Below, in pieces: positions 42,971-53,492 of a stretch of DNA of 64,000 nucleotides (its first letter is position 1; each line of letters starts with the position of its first letter). The stretch is taken from positions 4,505,501-4,569,500 of the forward strand of contig OW203732.1 of assembly GCA_934045075.1 (NCBI GenBank), in the 5' to 3' direction. This DNA comes from Yponomeuta sedellus. Its lineage: Eukaryota > Arthropoda > Insecta > Lepidoptera > Yponomeutidae. Under the pieces are notes generated by a model. That model saw only the letters and a list, made by a program, of their open reading frames with translations. It was not told the DNA's origin and did not search any database. Both the position numbers and the translations under genes were made by a program.

Positions 42971-43780
42971 GAAAAGAATAGAATAGAATAGAACAGAATA
43001 GAACAGAATAGAACAGAATATAACAGAATAGAACAGAATAGAACAGAATAGAACAGAATAGAACAGAATAGAACAGAATAGAACAGAATAGAACAGAATA
43101 GAACAGAATAGAACAGAATAGAACAGAATAGAACAGAATAGAACAGAATAGAACAGAATAGAACAGAATAGAACAGAATAGAACAGAATAGAACAGAATA
43201 GAACAGAATAGAACAGAATAGAACAGAATAGAACAGAATAGAACAGAATAGAACAGAATAGAACAGAATAGAACAGAATAGAACAGAATAGAACAGAATA
43301 GAACAGAATAGAACAGAATAGAACAGAATAGAACAGAATAGAACAGAATAGAACAGAATATAATAGAGTAGAGTAGAGTAGAGTAGAGTAGAGTAGAGTA
43401 GAGTAGAGTAGAGTAGAGTAGAGTAGAGTGGAGTGGAGTGGAGTGGAGTGGAGTGGAGTGGAGTGGAGTGGAGTGGAGTGGAGTGGAGTGGAGTGGAGTG
43501 GAGTGGAGTGGAGTGGAGTGGAGTGGAGTGGAGTGGAGTGGAGTGGAGTGGAGTGGAGTGGAGTGGAGTGGAGTGGAGTGGAGTGGAGTGGAGTGGAGTG
43601 GAGTGGAGTGGAGTGGAGTGGAGTGGAGTGGAGTGGAGTAGAGTAGAGTAGAGTAGAGTAGAGTAGAGTAGAGTAGAGTAGAGTAGAGTAGAGTAGAGTA
43701 GAGTAGAGTAGAGTAGAGTAGAGTAGAGTAGAGTAGAGTAGAGTAGAGTAGAGTAGAGTAGAGTAGAGTAGAATAGAATA
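42971..43780. repeat. Nested pentanucleotide satellite (GAATA/GAACA/GAGTA/GAGTG)
   Basis: An uninterrupted 810-bp array in 5-bp register. Blocks: GAATA-type edge (42971-42990), decamer GAACAGAATA about 37 times (42991-43360), GAGTA 12 times (43366-43425), GAGTG 42 times (43426-43635), GAGTA 27 times (43636-43770), GAATA twice (43771-43780). Long open frames on both strands (up to 321 codons of LLYST/FYSVL text) arise only because the unit lacks stops; they are not genes. Confidence 0.97.
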
Positions 43781-44448
43781 ATTAACAAGAGGTTACATTG
43801 AAGTGGTCACATTACGAAAAGTATTAGTCGTAGACAAAAAACAAATCAGTTTTATTTATCTTTTAACCTGGAGAGGTTATAATAAAAACATTCATTTGTG
43901 CAAGTTCTCTATTGTGCTCGATGTGCTGAAGTTGAACAAAATGCACTAACTTGTTTATTAGTAAGAGAAATAGCTCTCGCATCTATAAACCATAGGATGG
44001 TAATGTGGAGTGTGGCCCTGGTACCAGCTAGACAACGTTCTTAGGAGGGATTAAAAATTAAATTGTTTAAACGTAGAGCTTTTAAGATCCATAGATATAT
44101 TAAAAAAAAACATTATATATAAGACCCAGTGCGGGGCGTAGATTCCTCAGATAAGAGAGGTGTAAATTTAGAGGTGATTTTTGGTATGCCTCCGGGAAAA
44201 CAGTGATTATCTAATCTAATATCATCCAAAATTAGCCAACGCAATAAGTGAAAAGCCCCGCCTCTTATTTACATGATAATTTAAATTTAAAAAGACAATA
44301 TGGTCCCTTACAGTGAAGTAGTAGGAGTGCTACTACACATTTACATAATATGTATATATATATTATGTACATAACTTAAAAACAATGTTATAGAACTATC
44401 ATAAAAGAGAGTAAAGAAAATTGAAAGAGAAGAAACAAGTGAAGAGTT
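43781..44448. other. Non-coding DNA
   Basis: No gene or named repeat recognised. Confidence 0.4.
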
Positions 44449-44565
44449 AGCCACGGTTAGCCAGAGGTCGCGGGTTCGAATCCCGGTATGTGTGGAATTT
44501 TTAGCCTCTAAATAGGTTTTAAAAATTGTGCTTAGCACGGGTTAGTGCATTAAAAAGAGTATAAG
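44449..44565 (+). repeat. tSINE-1 3' half
   Basis: 'gttagccagaggtcgcgggt' to 'gcattaaaaagagtataag'. Flanking 'agtgaagagt' and 'agtaaagagt' may be an imperfect TSD. Confidence 0.75.
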
Positions 44566-44902
44566 TAAAGAGTGTTAATCTAATCTAGTCTGTAGCCAAG
44601 CAGCATGTTTATTCAAGTGCTATAAACAATGCAGTCTCACCAAAGGCGTCTCTCACATATCCCAAGCTTTAAGGGGCATCCCGGAGCCTGGCGCCAGCAA
44701 TGAAGGCTGTTATAATACGTTTTGCAAAAAGTGAACATCACAAATTTCAATCATTGTGCGGGTTATTTTAGAACATACAACCAGGAAACTTGGTCAAACT
44801 GGAAAAATTGGTTTGAGCGAAATACGGCCATTTTGGCCAAAATCCTAAGATGTTATTTGTAAAAATACCATTCCTAACATTCCTAAAAATAACATTCCTG
44901 AC
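44566..44902. other. Non-coding DNA
   Basis: Nothing recognised. Confidence 0.4.
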
Positions 44903-45285
44903 AGCGGTGGTAGCTCAGTGGGTAGAACCATGGACTGGCAAGCGAGAGCCCCAGGTTCGATCCCGAGTGCGGGCATGTACCAATGACTTTGTTTAATTTC
45001 AAAGTTACGTACATTTGCGAATTTGCAGTCGCAATACCACACGCTAACGGTGAAGGAAAACATCGTGAGGAAACCCGCGGCTTGGTTGGCTCCGCACGTA
45101 TCGACTAGTCTTTCCTGTGGGCTAGGCCGACTAAGCTGTCAGGATGGTATAGGTGCTGGGCAAGCCTACACCATCTATAAAACCATGACCCAGGCACTAC
45201 AGCGTCGGAGTGGTCCCTTCACCCATCTAGTGTGAGTGAAGATACCACTGGACGCTGTATAAATCATCTCATTAAGTAGATGCAA
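44903..45285 (+). mobile_element. SINE-D, near full length
   Basis: tRNA-derived head: A box 'tggtagctcagtgggtagaa', B box GGTTCGATCCC. Then the SINE-C-like middle 'gcatgtaccaatgac' to 'catcgtgaggaaacccgcgg', then a distinct 3' region 'ggctccgcacgtatcgacta', 'gtgctgggcaagcctacacc' and 'cttcacccatctagtgtgag', ending 'ctcattaagtagatgc'. 3' parts recur at 52275-52505 (+) and 33850-33965 (-). Confidence 0.75.
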
Positions 45286-45439
45286 AAAAAGCCAATATTA
45301 TTCCTAAAAAGGAGTTGGGGGAATACTTTAAAGGAATCTATGGTAAAGTATTTCCCTTTACCTCAGACTATTTAAACTGAATTTGTGGAGTGTTTAAAAA
45401 AATGGTGTTTTTATAGATGACACTGCCATAGGTTCTATA
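45286..45439. other. Short non-coding gap
   Basis: Nothing recognised. Confidence 0.4.
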
Positions 45440-45814
45440 TTGTGGGTTCTTAAAATGTTTATGAAAGTTATTAAGATTTATAAAGATCCCTTCGTGATAA
45501 AATGTATTATAAAAGAAGACAAGTTTCACGAGAAGGTTGTGGAGAGGATGAAGGAAGAAAGATTGACAAAACAAATATATATTGCGAATGTAAGTGGACG
45601 GGCCGATAAGGGACGTCCTAGGCGTACATACGTCGACCAAGTAGGGGTTGTATTTGCAAAGGGGAAGATAAAAAGAACCCGGAACCGGCGTGCGTGCATG
45701 CAACGACTCACGAACGTTAATGCAGCGAAGCTGATCTATCAGGATCGTGGCAAGTGGCAGTCTCTGGTCTCTGCCTACCCCTCTGGGATACAGACGTTCG
45801 CAGAAGCTCGCTGA
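45440..45814 (+). pseudogene. RTE-like LINE ORF2 C-terminal fragment, longest copy
   Basis: The frame reads ERMKEERLTKQIYIANVSGR, GRPRRTYVDQVGVVFAKGKI, RRACMQRLTNVNAAKLIYQD and DRGKWQSLVSAYPSG, running open past the usual end. It is only the distal end of the polymerase protein; no RT catalytic motif is present. The start codon is arbitrary because the fragment is 5'-truncated. Copies: 1771, 63897 and 3' UTR bits at 2170, 18885, 26802, 35355, 63098. Confidence 0.7.
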
Positions 45815-46525
45815 AAGAAATCTCTCATAGAGACAACCTCGTACTTGTAAAGGTACTTTTTTATGTTATCACTCTAGTAATGTGTTTTCGATCGATATTA
45901 CCAAAAGATATTTTGTATTTCATTTACTAGGTAGGTCCGGGACGCCCTTTAACGCGAGCCTGCAGGCCTTGCTGTGCCGATGTCGCATCGATTCTTGTAT
46001 TCGATTCACGCAGCAGCTGGCCGCGGGGCGGTGCATTCGAATAATGAAATCGCACTGTTCTGTATTTTAACTGGTTCATTCCAGAATGGTTCAGAAGTAC
46101 TTAGTACTTAGTTACCGTGAATGAAGAGCGGATATTCTGAATCTGATCACTGAAAAACACAATCCTAATCAACATTTATTAAGAACGGCCGCTTATGTAA
46201 GCAAAACTGTCTGGCACTCAAATAAAATGAATGTGAAGACTATTAGAATTTATTAGAATGATAATAACTTTCTTATTTAAAGTGCTCTTCAACAACACCT
46301 CAGAAATAATTAGAATTAAACCTTCCCAATGTACGTCACTTCTTTCAGTCATAAGCTTGCCTGATCTAGCCGCCGTCGGTCATCTACAAGCAGGCGGACG
46401 TCCCACAGTGAGCCCAAATGGAGCAAAAGTGGGCAGAAACTAAACTAATGGCTTTTTTGTTCAAAAACTTGAATAAAACGACTGTTTATAAAGTATTTAT
46501 TGAACTGTTAGAAAATTTGTTACAT
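45815..46525. other. Non-coding DNA with GC-richer patch
   Basis: 45935-46045 is GC-richer ('tggccgcggggcggtgcatt'), with no repeat or coding signature I can name. Confidence 0.35.
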
Positions 46526-46850
46526 TTAATCAGAGTTTAAGTCAGATTCATCACTGTCATAATCCGCAGATGTTGATGCTTCTTCAGGAGTGACTAGAAC
46601 CACTAACATGTCTAAAACCTCTTTGTCAAAAGCTTTTTTGGGTTTCTCATATTTGTCTAAGCTACTTATTTATGGGTCTGAAGATATCAGTAGACGTTTT
46701 AATACATCTTTGTTTGTTTTCGTGAAAGTAGTATTATTTCGACCTAAATTTACTAATTTACCGATTTACGAAAAGAGTGCTATAAAGTGCAAAGTTTTGT
46801 CACTGATTGTACATAAAGACATTATTCACTGCCAGGAAACAATAAACTCA
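46526..46850 (-). pseudogene. Possible processed pseudogene or transposon ORF end
   Basis: On the minus strand one frame reads ISDKTLHFIALFS, stop, IGKLVNLGRNNTTFTKTNKD, VLKRLLISSDP, stop, ISSLDKYEKPKKAFDKEVLD and MLVVLVTPEEASTSADYDSD, then ends ESDLNSD plus stop at 46526-46528. An AATAAA-type signal lies about 30 bp beyond the stop (46495-46501 on +). The acidic Ser/Asp end and basic stretch look like real protein text interrupted by stops. Identity unknown. Confidence 0.35.
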
Positions 46851-47277
46851 TAACTAAGTTTAGCCTAGTTCTATACTAAAAGACTCAGTAAACATTGGAA
46901 ATGAAGGAAATTTTAATTTTTTTTTAATTGATGATTTTCTATAACGTACTTTCACTAAAGTGCATTTAAAGTACACTTACCTAAAGTAGACGAGGCCATG
47001 AATAATAAAGAATAAGTAGCTTTTGCCTTAAATACTTTGACAACCAATAAAATAGCCCTTGATCTAGCACTTCTAAATATTTTCTAAAATATTGTTTAAA
47101 CATTCACAACTTTCGCATCGTTGGACGAGAGGAAAGAGACTATTGACGCATGTTGTTGTGGTCAAGTATTGTGCTAGGGGATTTGAAGTTCAAGTTAAAG
47201 TAGAAGTTAATAAGTTTAATGTACCCACAACCATGGGGGTTTCGGCCAACCCTCGCCATACTAAGGCCCCACCGTGC
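46851..47277. other. Non-coding DNA
   Basis: No gene recognised. Confidence 0.4.
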
Positions 47278-47606
47278 GTCCCACGGTAACGACTGCCATT
47301 ACATGAATGTCGGCACCAACGGCGCAAAGTGCCTTGCGAAGCACGGAAGTGCTCGGAAAAAGTGCCACTAGCAGTAGTCACAGGATGGTCCCCCATCCAG
47401 CACCCGACCGCGCCTATTGCTGCTGAACTTTAGCGATTGATTTCAATACTTTATGAAGTATGTAAGATGTTCGTATAAGTAATAAATTTCTTTCTTTCAA
47501 TTACTCGGTCCACGAGGCCACGAGCGCGTTGGAGTATGGCCTAACCTTCCTGCGATGCAGAAAGAGACCCGTAACCCAGCAGTGGGGGCATACAAATCGT
47601 TGAAAC
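47278..47606. mobile_element. 5S-SINE, reverse head joined to forward tail
   Basis: 47281-47525 is the reverse 5S-SINE head region, with box C complement 'ggtcccccatccagcac', ending 'ggccacgagcgcg'. It is joined directly to a forward tail ('ttggagtatggcctaacctt' to 'ggcatacaaatcgttg'). A 54-bp insert at 47448-47501 ('actttatgaagtatgtaaga', AATAAA-containing) interrupts the head and is flanked by TTTCAAT repeats (47441-47447, 47495-47501). Confidence 0.7.
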
Positions 47607-48113
47607 CAAGGATGTATTTGGCATCACCCTTTCAGCTCAATATGTAATGTAGTGTTACACGAGACCAGATCCAGCTGACACAGTGCAGAATGGAGTGTCG
47701 AGTAGATTTGCGCGCGACGCACGCCCGCCTGCCGCTGCAGGCCAGATATTAATCGATCGATATTCGCTTCGATCGAATCGAGTTTGAATAACAATCGATA
47801 CACTTCACCTTAGGGAAGCTCATGTAAATGTTGATTTGACTCGATCGTTTTAGTTGTTTATGAGTTGTTACAAACCTTTATTCTAGCTGCCACTTGTGAT
47901 GGGCCAATATAATGTTCAATACATCTAGATTATACGTTGACTCATCATCATCAGATCAAGTGATGGTGTGTTGGCCTATATGGCCAGGATGCATGACCTT
48001 TCAGAAATAGAGAAATTAGTACCCACAAGACAGTTTTAGTTAATATCCATTTGTAGAGCCTATATTAACTACACATTTTATAAGAAAAAGTAAAATAAAA
48101 GCAAATTATACAA
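47607..48113. other. Non-coding DNA with GC-richer patch
   Basis: 47690-47790 is rich in ATCGATCGAT and CGATCGAATCGA words ('gcgcgacgcacgcccgcctg'); no gene seen. Confidence 0.35.
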
Positions 48114-48520
48114 TTAATAGGTAATTTTAGATTCATACATGAAATTTCTTTTACCATATTCAGTTCGTGGTGTTCTTAGTTTAAGTTTATTTTTGCATTT
48201 GCTTCTTAAGCTATATTGCGGTGATTTGACTCGACTTATTTCTATATTAGTGTGAATGTATTTTTTGAGTATTTTTTTATAAGTATGCATGTTTTATATA
48301 GATATAGTTGACGGATATTAAGTAGTTTTGTCTATTCGTATAAAGTTTTTGTTGGCGTGTCATATTTGTAGTTGAATAGGATTTTGATGACTTTATTTTG
48401 TGACCGCTGCAATTCCTTTAAATGTGTTTTACTGGCTGTGCCCCAGACTTCTATAAGATACTCAAGGTGTGATTTTACTAATGCATTATAGATAAGAGTG
48501 CGTAGTTTATAGGGAACATA
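48114..48520 (-). pseudogene. LINE ORF2 fragment, post-catalytic RT region
   Basis: The minus frame from 48513 reads PYKLRTLIYNALVKSHLEYL, IEVWGTASKTHLKELQRSQN and KVIKILFNYKYDTPTKTLYE, then an in-frame TAG, and resumes TKLLNIRQLYLYKTCIL to KNKLKLRTPRTEYG before a stop at 48114-48116. Y-AL--SHL-Y---VWG-AS---L--LQ--QNK-IK is the conserved segment after the RT catalytic core in Jockey/CR1-type LINEs. No ATG start; 5'-truncated. Confidence 0.75.
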
Positions 48521-49202
48521 GCATAAATATTTATTATTTCATGTAACTCTCTACTTATTATAAGTAACAGCCATATATTCATTAGAAACTACTTACTAGC
48601 AACTCAAAACAAATTCTCACCCGCCACATTTAACCCGAATTGCCGGACCGAGTCCACAAATAAACAATGGTAATTACTTGTAAATTGAATGTTTGCCTAA
48701 TGCCGCGGGCGCGCTGATGACAAACTGCGTGGTAGTAAGGCGGGATACACAATGAGACAATGTTTGGGTCGGTAGACAAGGTACTGCCCCTAACTCACAT
48801 TATGAATTAACTATGTAACGGTGCAAACCTCTTTACACAATTTGTTTATAGGTATGTCTTTAGTTCTGTCTATCATTTTCAAAAATTTAAACTTATGTCA
48901 CCCATTTTTGAGGTTTCCATAATTTTTATCATTACGTAGTGGTTATAATTTTTTTCCTTTACGAGACTCATTCGGGCTTGCAGCCCTCATACTGTTTTGG
49001 CTCGCGCCTACAACCACACGCCCACAAATAATAATTGTACTTGTGAGAACATCTAAGTAAAACCCTGCGTTAAAGATACCTACATCGTTTTATTGACCAC
49101 CCGTTTCATCTCAATACTCTTTGATGATTACTACTTTACATCTTTACTAGACCGGACTATTTTTACCTGCTTATTCCATTTTCATCCAGTTTTCTGTTTA
49201 TA
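48521..49202. other. Non-coding DNA
   Basis: No gene; a GC-richer patch at 48690-48770. Confidence 0.4.
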
Positions 49203-49390
49203 TCTATAATATAAAAATGAATCGCTGAATGTGTTGGTAAGCGCAAATCTCGAGAGCAGCTGAACCGATTTCGCTAATTCTTTTTTTAGAACATTTCATG
49301 ATGTACGAGGATGGTTCTTACGAAGAGAAAAATAGAAAAAAATTAAAGAAAATTCTGTTAGGCGGTACGAAGTTCGCTGGGTCAGCTAGT
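49203..49390 (+). mobile_element. Helitron-like short element, best copy
   Basis: Starts TCTATAATATAAAAATGAAT and ends GGTCAGCTAGT, with 'tgttggtaagcgcaaatctc', 'gctgaaccgatttcgctaat', 'gtacgaggatggttctta' and 'ggcggtacgaagttcgctgg' inside. The TC...CTAG-T ends, about 188-bp length and lack of inverted termini suggest a non-autonomous Helitron. Confidence 0.6.
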
Positions 49391-49485
49391 ATGTACGTAA
49401 ATAAAACATAGTACAAATTAAAGCACAAAGTAAAAGTCGTTCCAGTTTTATTATTTATAAAAGTTTAACAACACTACAACTATAT
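49391..49485. other. Short non-coding gap
   Basis: Nothing recognised. Confidence 0.4.
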
Positions 49486-49705
49486 ATTGACGACCTCTAT
49501 GGCGTAGCGGTAGCACATCTACCTACCATCCAAGTGGTCCCGGGTTCGAATCCCGGCTGGGAACAAAAAAAAACCCCCAGGTCTTGGATGTTTACATGTT
49601 TGTGATGTCGTTGTTTCTGGTACCCACGATACATGGTATCCTAGTGTGGGGCCAGAAGCAATGTATGTACCTGTATGTAAATGTTATTGTTGTAATAATA
49701 ATGTA
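49486..49705 (+). mobile_element. SINE-A, full length
   Basis: Head 'cctctatggcgtagcggtag' (A box TGGCGTAGCGG), anticodon region 'taccatccaagtgg', B box 'cgggttcgaatcccggctgg', A run, then 'ggtcttggatgtttacatg', 'ttctggtacccacgatacat' and 'gaagcaatgtatgtacctg'. The head resembles tRNA-Gly(UCC) (inference). Confidence 0.8.
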
Positions 49706-49724
49706 TACCTATAAACGTCCTGGA

Positions 49725-50165
49725 GGGCCCAGGCCTTGTCTTCGGAGAAAGAGCATGTGCTTAATCACCAAGCGTACTCACCACGGATTGGAAATTTCAA
49801 GCGCTGAGGTATGTAAAAACCTCGGACACTCAGGCTTCCTCACTATGTTTTCCTTCGATTTCAACCCTTGTATGTCCCCTGGGCACGGGTTTCTTCTTGC
49901 ATCGCAGGAAGGTTAGGCCATACTCCACCACGGGGACCAAGTCCGGGTTGGTGGAAGATTGTAAGACTGTGGCGGGTCTCACTGTCAGAAGTTATCAAGC
50001 CGCCCATAGGGCCTCTGACATGGCTTAACGACTGCCATTACATGACAGCCGGCACCATCGGCTTAGCGTGCCTTGCTTTCCTTCACAGTTAGCGAATGAT
50101 ATTGTTACTACTATGTATTCACAAATGTAGGTAACTTAAAAAACAAAGTCATTGCATGCCGGCGT
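49725..50165 (-). mobile_element. SINE-C split by a 5S-SINE, reverse
   Basis: 49725-49856 ('caggccttgtcttcggagaa', 'caggcttcctcactatgttt') and 50085-50165 ('cacagttagcgaatgatatt', 'aaagtcattgcatgcc') are the two halves of one reverse SINE-C. Between them sits a 5S-SINE (next entry). Confidence 0.7.
49857..50076 (-). mobile_element. 5'-truncated 5S-SINE nested in SINE-C, reverse
   Basis: 'tcaacccttgtatgtcccct' to 'ggcttagcgtgccttgc'. TTTCCTTC at 49849-49856 is duplicated at 50077-50084 as the TSD. The 5S-like head is absent. Confidence 0.75.
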
Positions 50166-50740
50166 TCTACAACCTCTTTGAATTAACCATAGTAGTATGG
50201 AATACTTAATTACCCCGCGCTTTCGCTGAAGATTGTTACCTCAGTGAATAGGTTAGGTAAATAAAATAAATAAAATAACATTTATTTGCTTAGAACGTGT
50301 TACATTATGATGACATGTTATTACATATAAGCTCACATTCTGTTAGGTACCTATGTTCTAACATGCAAATATGTTATTAAAGTTTATGTATATAATTGAA
50401 ATCTCGAAAGACCATCTTGAATTATGAATTCAAATCTGTCAAGTGCTAAATCTACGCTGTAAACAGCGTAGTTTAGATTGTATAAGATAAATCTAATACA
50501 ATGTCAAGGTGAATTATAGTAATTGAAATGTCAGTTGCATTATAAGTTAAATAGATTCAAATGAAATAATTAAAAATAGCTGGAATGTCAAATGTTACTA
50601 CTTAACTTTATCGGTCAGGAATTCATTTACGGAATAATAGCACTTTTGGCACAGCCAACTGTGTGTAGTTCTTTCTTGAACATCGACTATCTTAATTACC
50701 TACAAATTACTAAAAAAATTCTTACAAATACAACCTATGT
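50166..50740. other. Non-coding DNA
   Basis: 50265-50350 ('taaataacatttatttgctt'-type) is an unassigned LINE-like end. CTACGCTG/CAGCGTAG forms a small hairpin at 50452-50471. No gene. Confidence 0.4.
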
Positions 50741-50752
50741 ACAGCATGTAGC
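50741..50752. repeat. Target-site duplication, left copy
   Basis: ACAGCATGTAGC, repeated at 51121-51132. Confidence 0.85.
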
Positions 50753-51120
50753 GCTCGTGGCCTAGGTGAACCGAGTGATTGGAATCAATCACTTGGTTAA
50801 GCAACAACAGGCGCGGTCAGGTACAGGATGGGTGAGCATCCCGTGACTATCGCTAGTGGCATTTTTCCGAGCGCTTCCGTGCTTCGCAAGGCACGTTAAG
50901 CCGTTGGTGCCGGCTGTCATATAGGTAATGGCAGTCGTTAAGCCATGTCAGAGGCCTTATGGGCGGCTTGATAACTTCTGACAGTAAGGCCCGCCACTGT
51001 CTTACAATCCTCCACCAACCCGGACTTGGCCCCCGTGGTGGAGTATGGCCTAACCTTCCTGCGACGCAGGAAGATACCCGTGCCCCAGCAGTGGGGGACA
51101 TACAAGGGTTGTTAACGATA
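50751..51120 (+). mobile_element. 5S-SINE, full length with TSD
   Basis: About 370 bp from 'gcgctcgtggcctaggtgaa' to 'tacaagggttgttaacgata'. Box A is slightly shortened ('cttggttaagcaacaacagg'); box C is 'caggatgggtgagcatcccg'. A 12-bp TSD brackets it exactly, so this gives the true ends of the family. There is no poly(A); it ends in a short TTGATAACGATA-type repeat. Confidence 0.88.
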
Positions 51121-51132
51121 ACAGCATGTAGC
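51121..51132. repeat. Target-site duplication, right copy
   Basis: ACAGCATGTAGC, identical to 50741-50752. Confidence 0.85.
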
Positions 51133-51233
51133 TTAAAGCTCCATTTCTACTTATCAATAGAAAAACTTTAGATTTTTTTGAATCAATAACACAGTGCCTA
51201 GTATTTCTTAATGATTCGCGATACTCATACATA

Positions 51234-51393
51234 GTTATATATTAAACGGGTCAAATCGCGATTATTTATTAGGTAAAACGTAATTACCTTATTTCCCGAC
51301 GTTTCGGCAGGGTTACAGTTGCCGTGGTCTCGGGTAGACTGTGTCGGGAAATAAGGTAATTACTTAATTTTAATTATTAGTTTAATATATAAC
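51234..51393. mobile_element. 160-bp inverted-repeat element
   Basis: Outer ends GTTATATATTAAAC and GTTTAATATATAAC are perfect inverted 14-mers. Inner GTAATTACCTTATTTCCCGA (51280-51300) mirrors 51343-51363 over 21 bp. The centre holds 'cgtttcggcagggttacagt'. Related to 23335-23641. Confidence 0.75.
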
Positions 51394-52274
51394 AGTCCCT
51401 AGCATTTGAGAGTATCTCTATGTGTGTCGCCCCATTAACTTCACGCGCCGAGTCCGTAAGCGAAAAATAATTATAGCCACAGTATTACAGATATTATGAT
51501 TTAAATCTAAGTATTATGAATCGGTCTAGGATGCGTACTACATATTATGTGGGCGTAATGTTTGAGTGCTATGATTTATAAAAAAAATACAGGTCAAAAC
51601 CGTTAACGTAGCTGTTCTACAGGGGCTACGTCGCATGCGATGCTTAAGAGCAGTTAAAGTTGTGGTTGTAATTGACACAATTTGAAAAATACACCCAGTA
51701 ATATATACTTTTTATCGAAGTTGTAGCATTCGCTAAAATCCTCAGGAAACCTGAGACTCTAAGCCTTAGATCCTAAGATTCTAAGGTCCTTAAGGACCTT
51801 AGATTCTAAGGTCTTCAAAGAAATTTATCCGCGGTGGGCACTCTTTCTCCCTCTCTACCTCAGGTATTCAGGTTTGCTCACAATGTTTTCTTTCAAATTA
51901 TATTAACTTCTAGATTAGCGGGTTGTGTTGCTTTTGCTTTTTAAGTTAGAAAACAAAGATACAGGTATATGCCAGATCTGAAACCCATGACTTTTTGCAA
52001 CGCAAGTGTTCTGAAGCCTCATATGTAAAAAGCCATATATTATTATCGTTCTACTGCAATCTTACCTGAACTAATCACACTTTTATGTAATAGTAAAGAT
52101 TTATATTTTAGTGGTTTATATAACAATTAGCAAGTGGTTTAAATATGTTTTTATCTTTAATCTGTTAGTAAATCGTTTCCTCCACTGCCACGACTCGGGC
52201 TTGATTTTTTGTGGTAGGAACTGTGTAACCATAACTATAAGAATTATTTTCTGTCAATGAACTTTATTTAATTT
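51394..52274. other. Non-coding DNA with palindrome and SINE-C remnant
   Basis: 51781-51802 is a perfect 22-bp palindrome (CTAAGGTCCTTAAGGACCTT plus AG). 51855-51900 ('ctcaggtattcaggtttgct') is a reverse SINE-C core fragment. No gene. Confidence 0.5.
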
Positions 52275-52505
52275 TTTCGAAAAACATCGTGAGGAAACCC
52301 GCAGCTTATTGGCTCCGCACGTATTGACTAGTTTTTCCTGTGGTATAAGCTTTCAGGATGGTGTAGGTGCTGGGCAAGCCTACACCATCTAAAACTAAGT
52401 CCCAGGCACTGCAGCAGCCGAGTGGTCCCTTCACCCATCTGGTGTGAGTGAAGATGCCATTGGACGCTGTATAAATCATCTCATTACGTAGATGCAGATG
52501 CCAAT
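52275..52505 (+). repeat. SINE-D, head missing
   Basis: 'catcgtgaggaaacccgcag', 'ggtgtaggtgctgggcaagc' and 'cttcacccatctggtgtgag', ending 'ctcattacgtagatgcag'; collinear with 45060-45285. Confidence 0.75.
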
Positions 52506-53127
52506 TCTATCCCCCTTTTCACCTGCAGCCGATGACGACGCTAGGTCAAGTTTATGACTAACGCACTTCATCTCAACAGCTCTCTCTTCCTACCAACACC
52601 TTAAGCCGTATTGTTTAATACAAGTCTGCCATTTGTCTCTCCTTCCCTGGGGGCTGCCACGAGCGCAGTACTTCATTGGCACAGATAGTTTGTTGATATA
52701 CGCGAGCTGCCGATCATTACCCCCGGGGGTAACCGGGTGGTATTGATGAAATTCATAGAAACGAAATAGGAGTCGACCAAGCTTTCTCCGCAAATCGAGG
52801 CGGAGAGATCGATTGAGTAATTTACGGCATCAATTTACTGTTGGCAGTACACTGATGTAATAAATTGTACGCCACAATTCATTCGCCTTAGATTATCTTA
52901 ATAAAACGTGCCAAAATCGCTGTTAACGTTGCTAGCTGCATTGCTGTTAGTGACTGTAAAAAGGTTCCTTCAAACATACAGTGTGGGTGAAGGTGCAACT
53001 TCACATTACATAATGCAAAGGCTTGGTTATTTTTCACGGCAATAATGAACTCGCTCCAATTAGTAACACAAATAAAAATCCCTGCCCGTCAGCCCAATTG
53101 AAGTTCAAATATTTTTTAGCGCTAGTT
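52506..53127. other. Non-coding DNA
   Basis: Minus frame 52590-52793 (68 codons) has no recognised motif. GC-richer at 52630-52800 ('cccccgggggtaaccgggtg'). Confidence 0.35.
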
Positions 53128-53412
53128 GTTTTTAAAAACCTATTTAGAGGCTAAAAATTCCACCCATGCCGGGATTCCAACCCGCGACCTCTGGCTATCC
53201 GTGCCAGCGCTCTTTCCAACTGAGCTAATGGGCGACTCACCGGCATCAGTGGAATTTCGAACCTCTTTACAATATTCTCTGTATTACGTACAAAGAGTAT
53301 ACGTATTACTGGACAGCGCTGGCACGGTTAGCCAGAGGTCGCTGGTTCAAGCCTCTAAATAGGTTTTTAAAAATTGTCCTTAGCACGGGTTAGTGCATTA
53401 AAAAGAGTATAA
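53128..53412. mobile_element. Foldback tSINE-1 copy
   Basis: 53133-53290 is antisense: tail, complete tRNA-like head, spacer to 'ctgtattacgtac'. 53311-53412 is sense: 'agcgctggcacggttagcc', a damaged B box and full tail to 'gcattaaaaagagtat'. The antisense part ends at the same spacer point as at 29953-30141, so the switch point recurs. Confidence 0.75.
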
Positions 53413-53492
53413 AAACTTACTTTTTAATTTGTACTCTTTTTGGACGAAGTCTAGTGCGGAAATCTCTGGTCCAACTAAGTAATCGTGTTTTT
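53413..53492. other. Short non-coding gap
   Basis: Nothing recognised. Confidence 0.4.

Noticed and set aside
42971..43780. Insect telomere repeat
   Set aside because: Units are GAATA/GAGTA/GAGTG, not TTAGG or CCTAA; no telomeric run was found in the window.
42823..43788. 321-codon minus-strand ORF (and 67-72-codon plus-strand ORFs) in the satellite
   Set aside because: Pure translation of a pentanucleotide repeat lacking stop codons; no non-repetitive coding sequence.
51781..51802. 22-bp perfect palindrome as a protein-binding operator
   Set aside because: Isolated, with no gene nearby; surrounding 'ctaagg' words suggest simple sequence decay.
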